From the NCBI GenBank assembly GCA_030045175.1, contig JASIBM010000592.1, positions 1 to 5,731 of the forward strand: a stretch of 5,731 nucleotides of DNA, written 5' to 3'. The position numbers and the translations under genes were made by a program. Of this stretch, positions 5,329-5,731 are shown in pieces; position 1 is the stretch's first letter; each line of letters opens with the position of its first letter. The notes below the pieces were generated by a model, which worked only from the letters and a program-made list of their open reading frames with translations, made no database searches and was not told where the DNA came from. The stretch comes from Streptosporangiaceae bacterium (lineage in GTDB: Bacteria; Actinomycetota; Actinomycetes; Streptosporangiales; Streptosporangiaceae).

Positions 5329-5731
5329 GTGCCCGCCGGATCAGGCGTGGCGGCCGGACCGGGCGTGGCCAGGGTTGCTCCAGCTGCGGGAGCCAACTCG
5401 GTGAAGGGATGTTCTCGCGCCATCCGGATCCCGGTGACGAGCGGGAGTAGCAGCCAGGGCAGGTTCAGGGCGAGCACGATGGCGAAGTGCGGGCTGCGAT
5501 GCACCCCGTTGTACTCCTCGGCCAAGATGATCAAGACGACCGCGCTCATGCTGCCGCACCACACGAGCGCGGGAACCCTGATCCAGTCGCGGCCGCGGCT
5601 GATCGCGTAGATCGCGAATGCGTAGAACGGGCCGTTCCATAGCACGTCGATCCAGATCGTCATCCGCCAGAACGCGGGGCGAGCGAGCAGCAGCGGGTCG
5701 TACTTGCGGCCGTATGAATGCACCAGGTCGA
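5325..5731 (-). CDS. EXPERA/TMEM97-like (emopamil-binding superfamily) membrane protein, 5' end outside window
   Basis: A polytopic membrane protein of the EXPERA superfamily, which includes sterol delta-8,7 isomerase (EBP) and the sterol-binding sigma-2 receptor TMEM97. Evidence, counting from the GTG at 5723: YDPLLLARPAFW (8-19) parallels TMEM97 KDPLLQEPPAWF, and GPFYAFAIYAISRG.DWIRVPAL (31-53) parallels its PFFPIATYAFLKG..KWIRTPAI. EEYNGVHRSPHF (69-80) and LPWLLLPL (88-95) follow. Three membrane helices lie at about 21-41, 51-69 and 80-100; the last ~25 residues are Ala/Pro rich. The frame stays open past 5723 to the window edge, and family members have one more N-terminal helix, so 5723 is probably not the true start. 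Asp26 stands where TMEM97 has Glu in FCELV. Substrate unknown. It ends in a GTGA overlap with the dehydrogenase gene. Confidence 0.8.
   Translation of the reverse strand, partial: DLVHSYGRKYDPLLLARPAFWRMTIWIDVLWNGPFYAFAIYAISRGRDWIRVPALVWCGSMSAVVLIILAEEYNGVHRSPHFAIVLALNLPWLLLPLVTGIRMAREHPFTELAPAAGATLATPGPAATPDPAGT

Noticed and set aside
5004..5450. Plus-strand open frame across the dehydrogenase/EXPERA junction
   Set aside because: Arg/Pro/Ser/Gly-rich shadow of two well-supported minus-strand genes; no family resemblance.
1..5731. Mobile element, defence island, CRISPR array or toxin-antitoxin system
   Set aside because: No transposase, integrase, direct repeat array, tRNA-derived attachment site or defence domain was seen on either strand.

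Overview
The window is high-GC bacterial chromosome. G/C is strongly favoured at third codon positions, GTG appears as a probable start, and the hairpin terminator lacks a T-tract. Together with an actinobacterial-type ATP-dependent DNA ligase, this points to an actinomycete (Actinomycetota). The sequence alone does not fix a genus. There are no tRNA or rRNA genes, CRISPR arrays, insertion sequences or phage genes, and it reads as ordinary chromosomal backbone with some poorly characterised small membrane proteins.

Layout, left to right. (1) 1-1503 (+): an ATP-dependent DNA ligase of the mycobacterial LigB type, cut at its N-terminus by the window edge. (2) 1507-1560: a perfect 16-bp inverted repeat with AT-rich arms, filling nearly the whole gap between the ligase stop and the next ribosome binding site. 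(3) 1571-3313 (+): a complete NAD-type malic enzyme closely resembling E. coli MaeA, with a small Pro/Gly/Ser-rich insertion whose DNA forms a G6/C6 hairpin. (4) 3314-3497: an intergenic region with a conspicuous AT-rich island (possible promoter and operator) and a leader of about 120 nt. (5) 3498-3908 (+): a DUF2752 small membrane protein. (6) 3927-3951: a stem-loop. (7) 3973-4437 (+): an RDD-family membrane protein. (8) 4461-4495: a strong 13-bp hairpin between convergent genes, probably a bidirectional terminator. (9) 5328-4516 (-): a classical short-chain dehydrogenase/reductase. (10) 5731-5325 (-): an EXPERA/TMEM97-like membrane protein, open at the window edge, whose stop codon overlaps the dehydrogenase start (GTGA).

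How they fit together. The ligase and malic enzyme are conserved housekeeping or accessory-metabolism genes with no evident functional link; the hairpin between them suggests separate expression. The DUF2752 and RDD genes are co-oriented, 64 nt apart, and may share the AT-rich promoter. The EXPERA and dehydrogenase genes look translationally coupled. Since EXPERA proteins include sterol isomerases and sterol-binding proteins, this pair plausibly acts on a hydrophobic small molecule or lipid, and it is the most interesting functional hint in the window. I see no convincing evidence of a wholly new multi-gene system.
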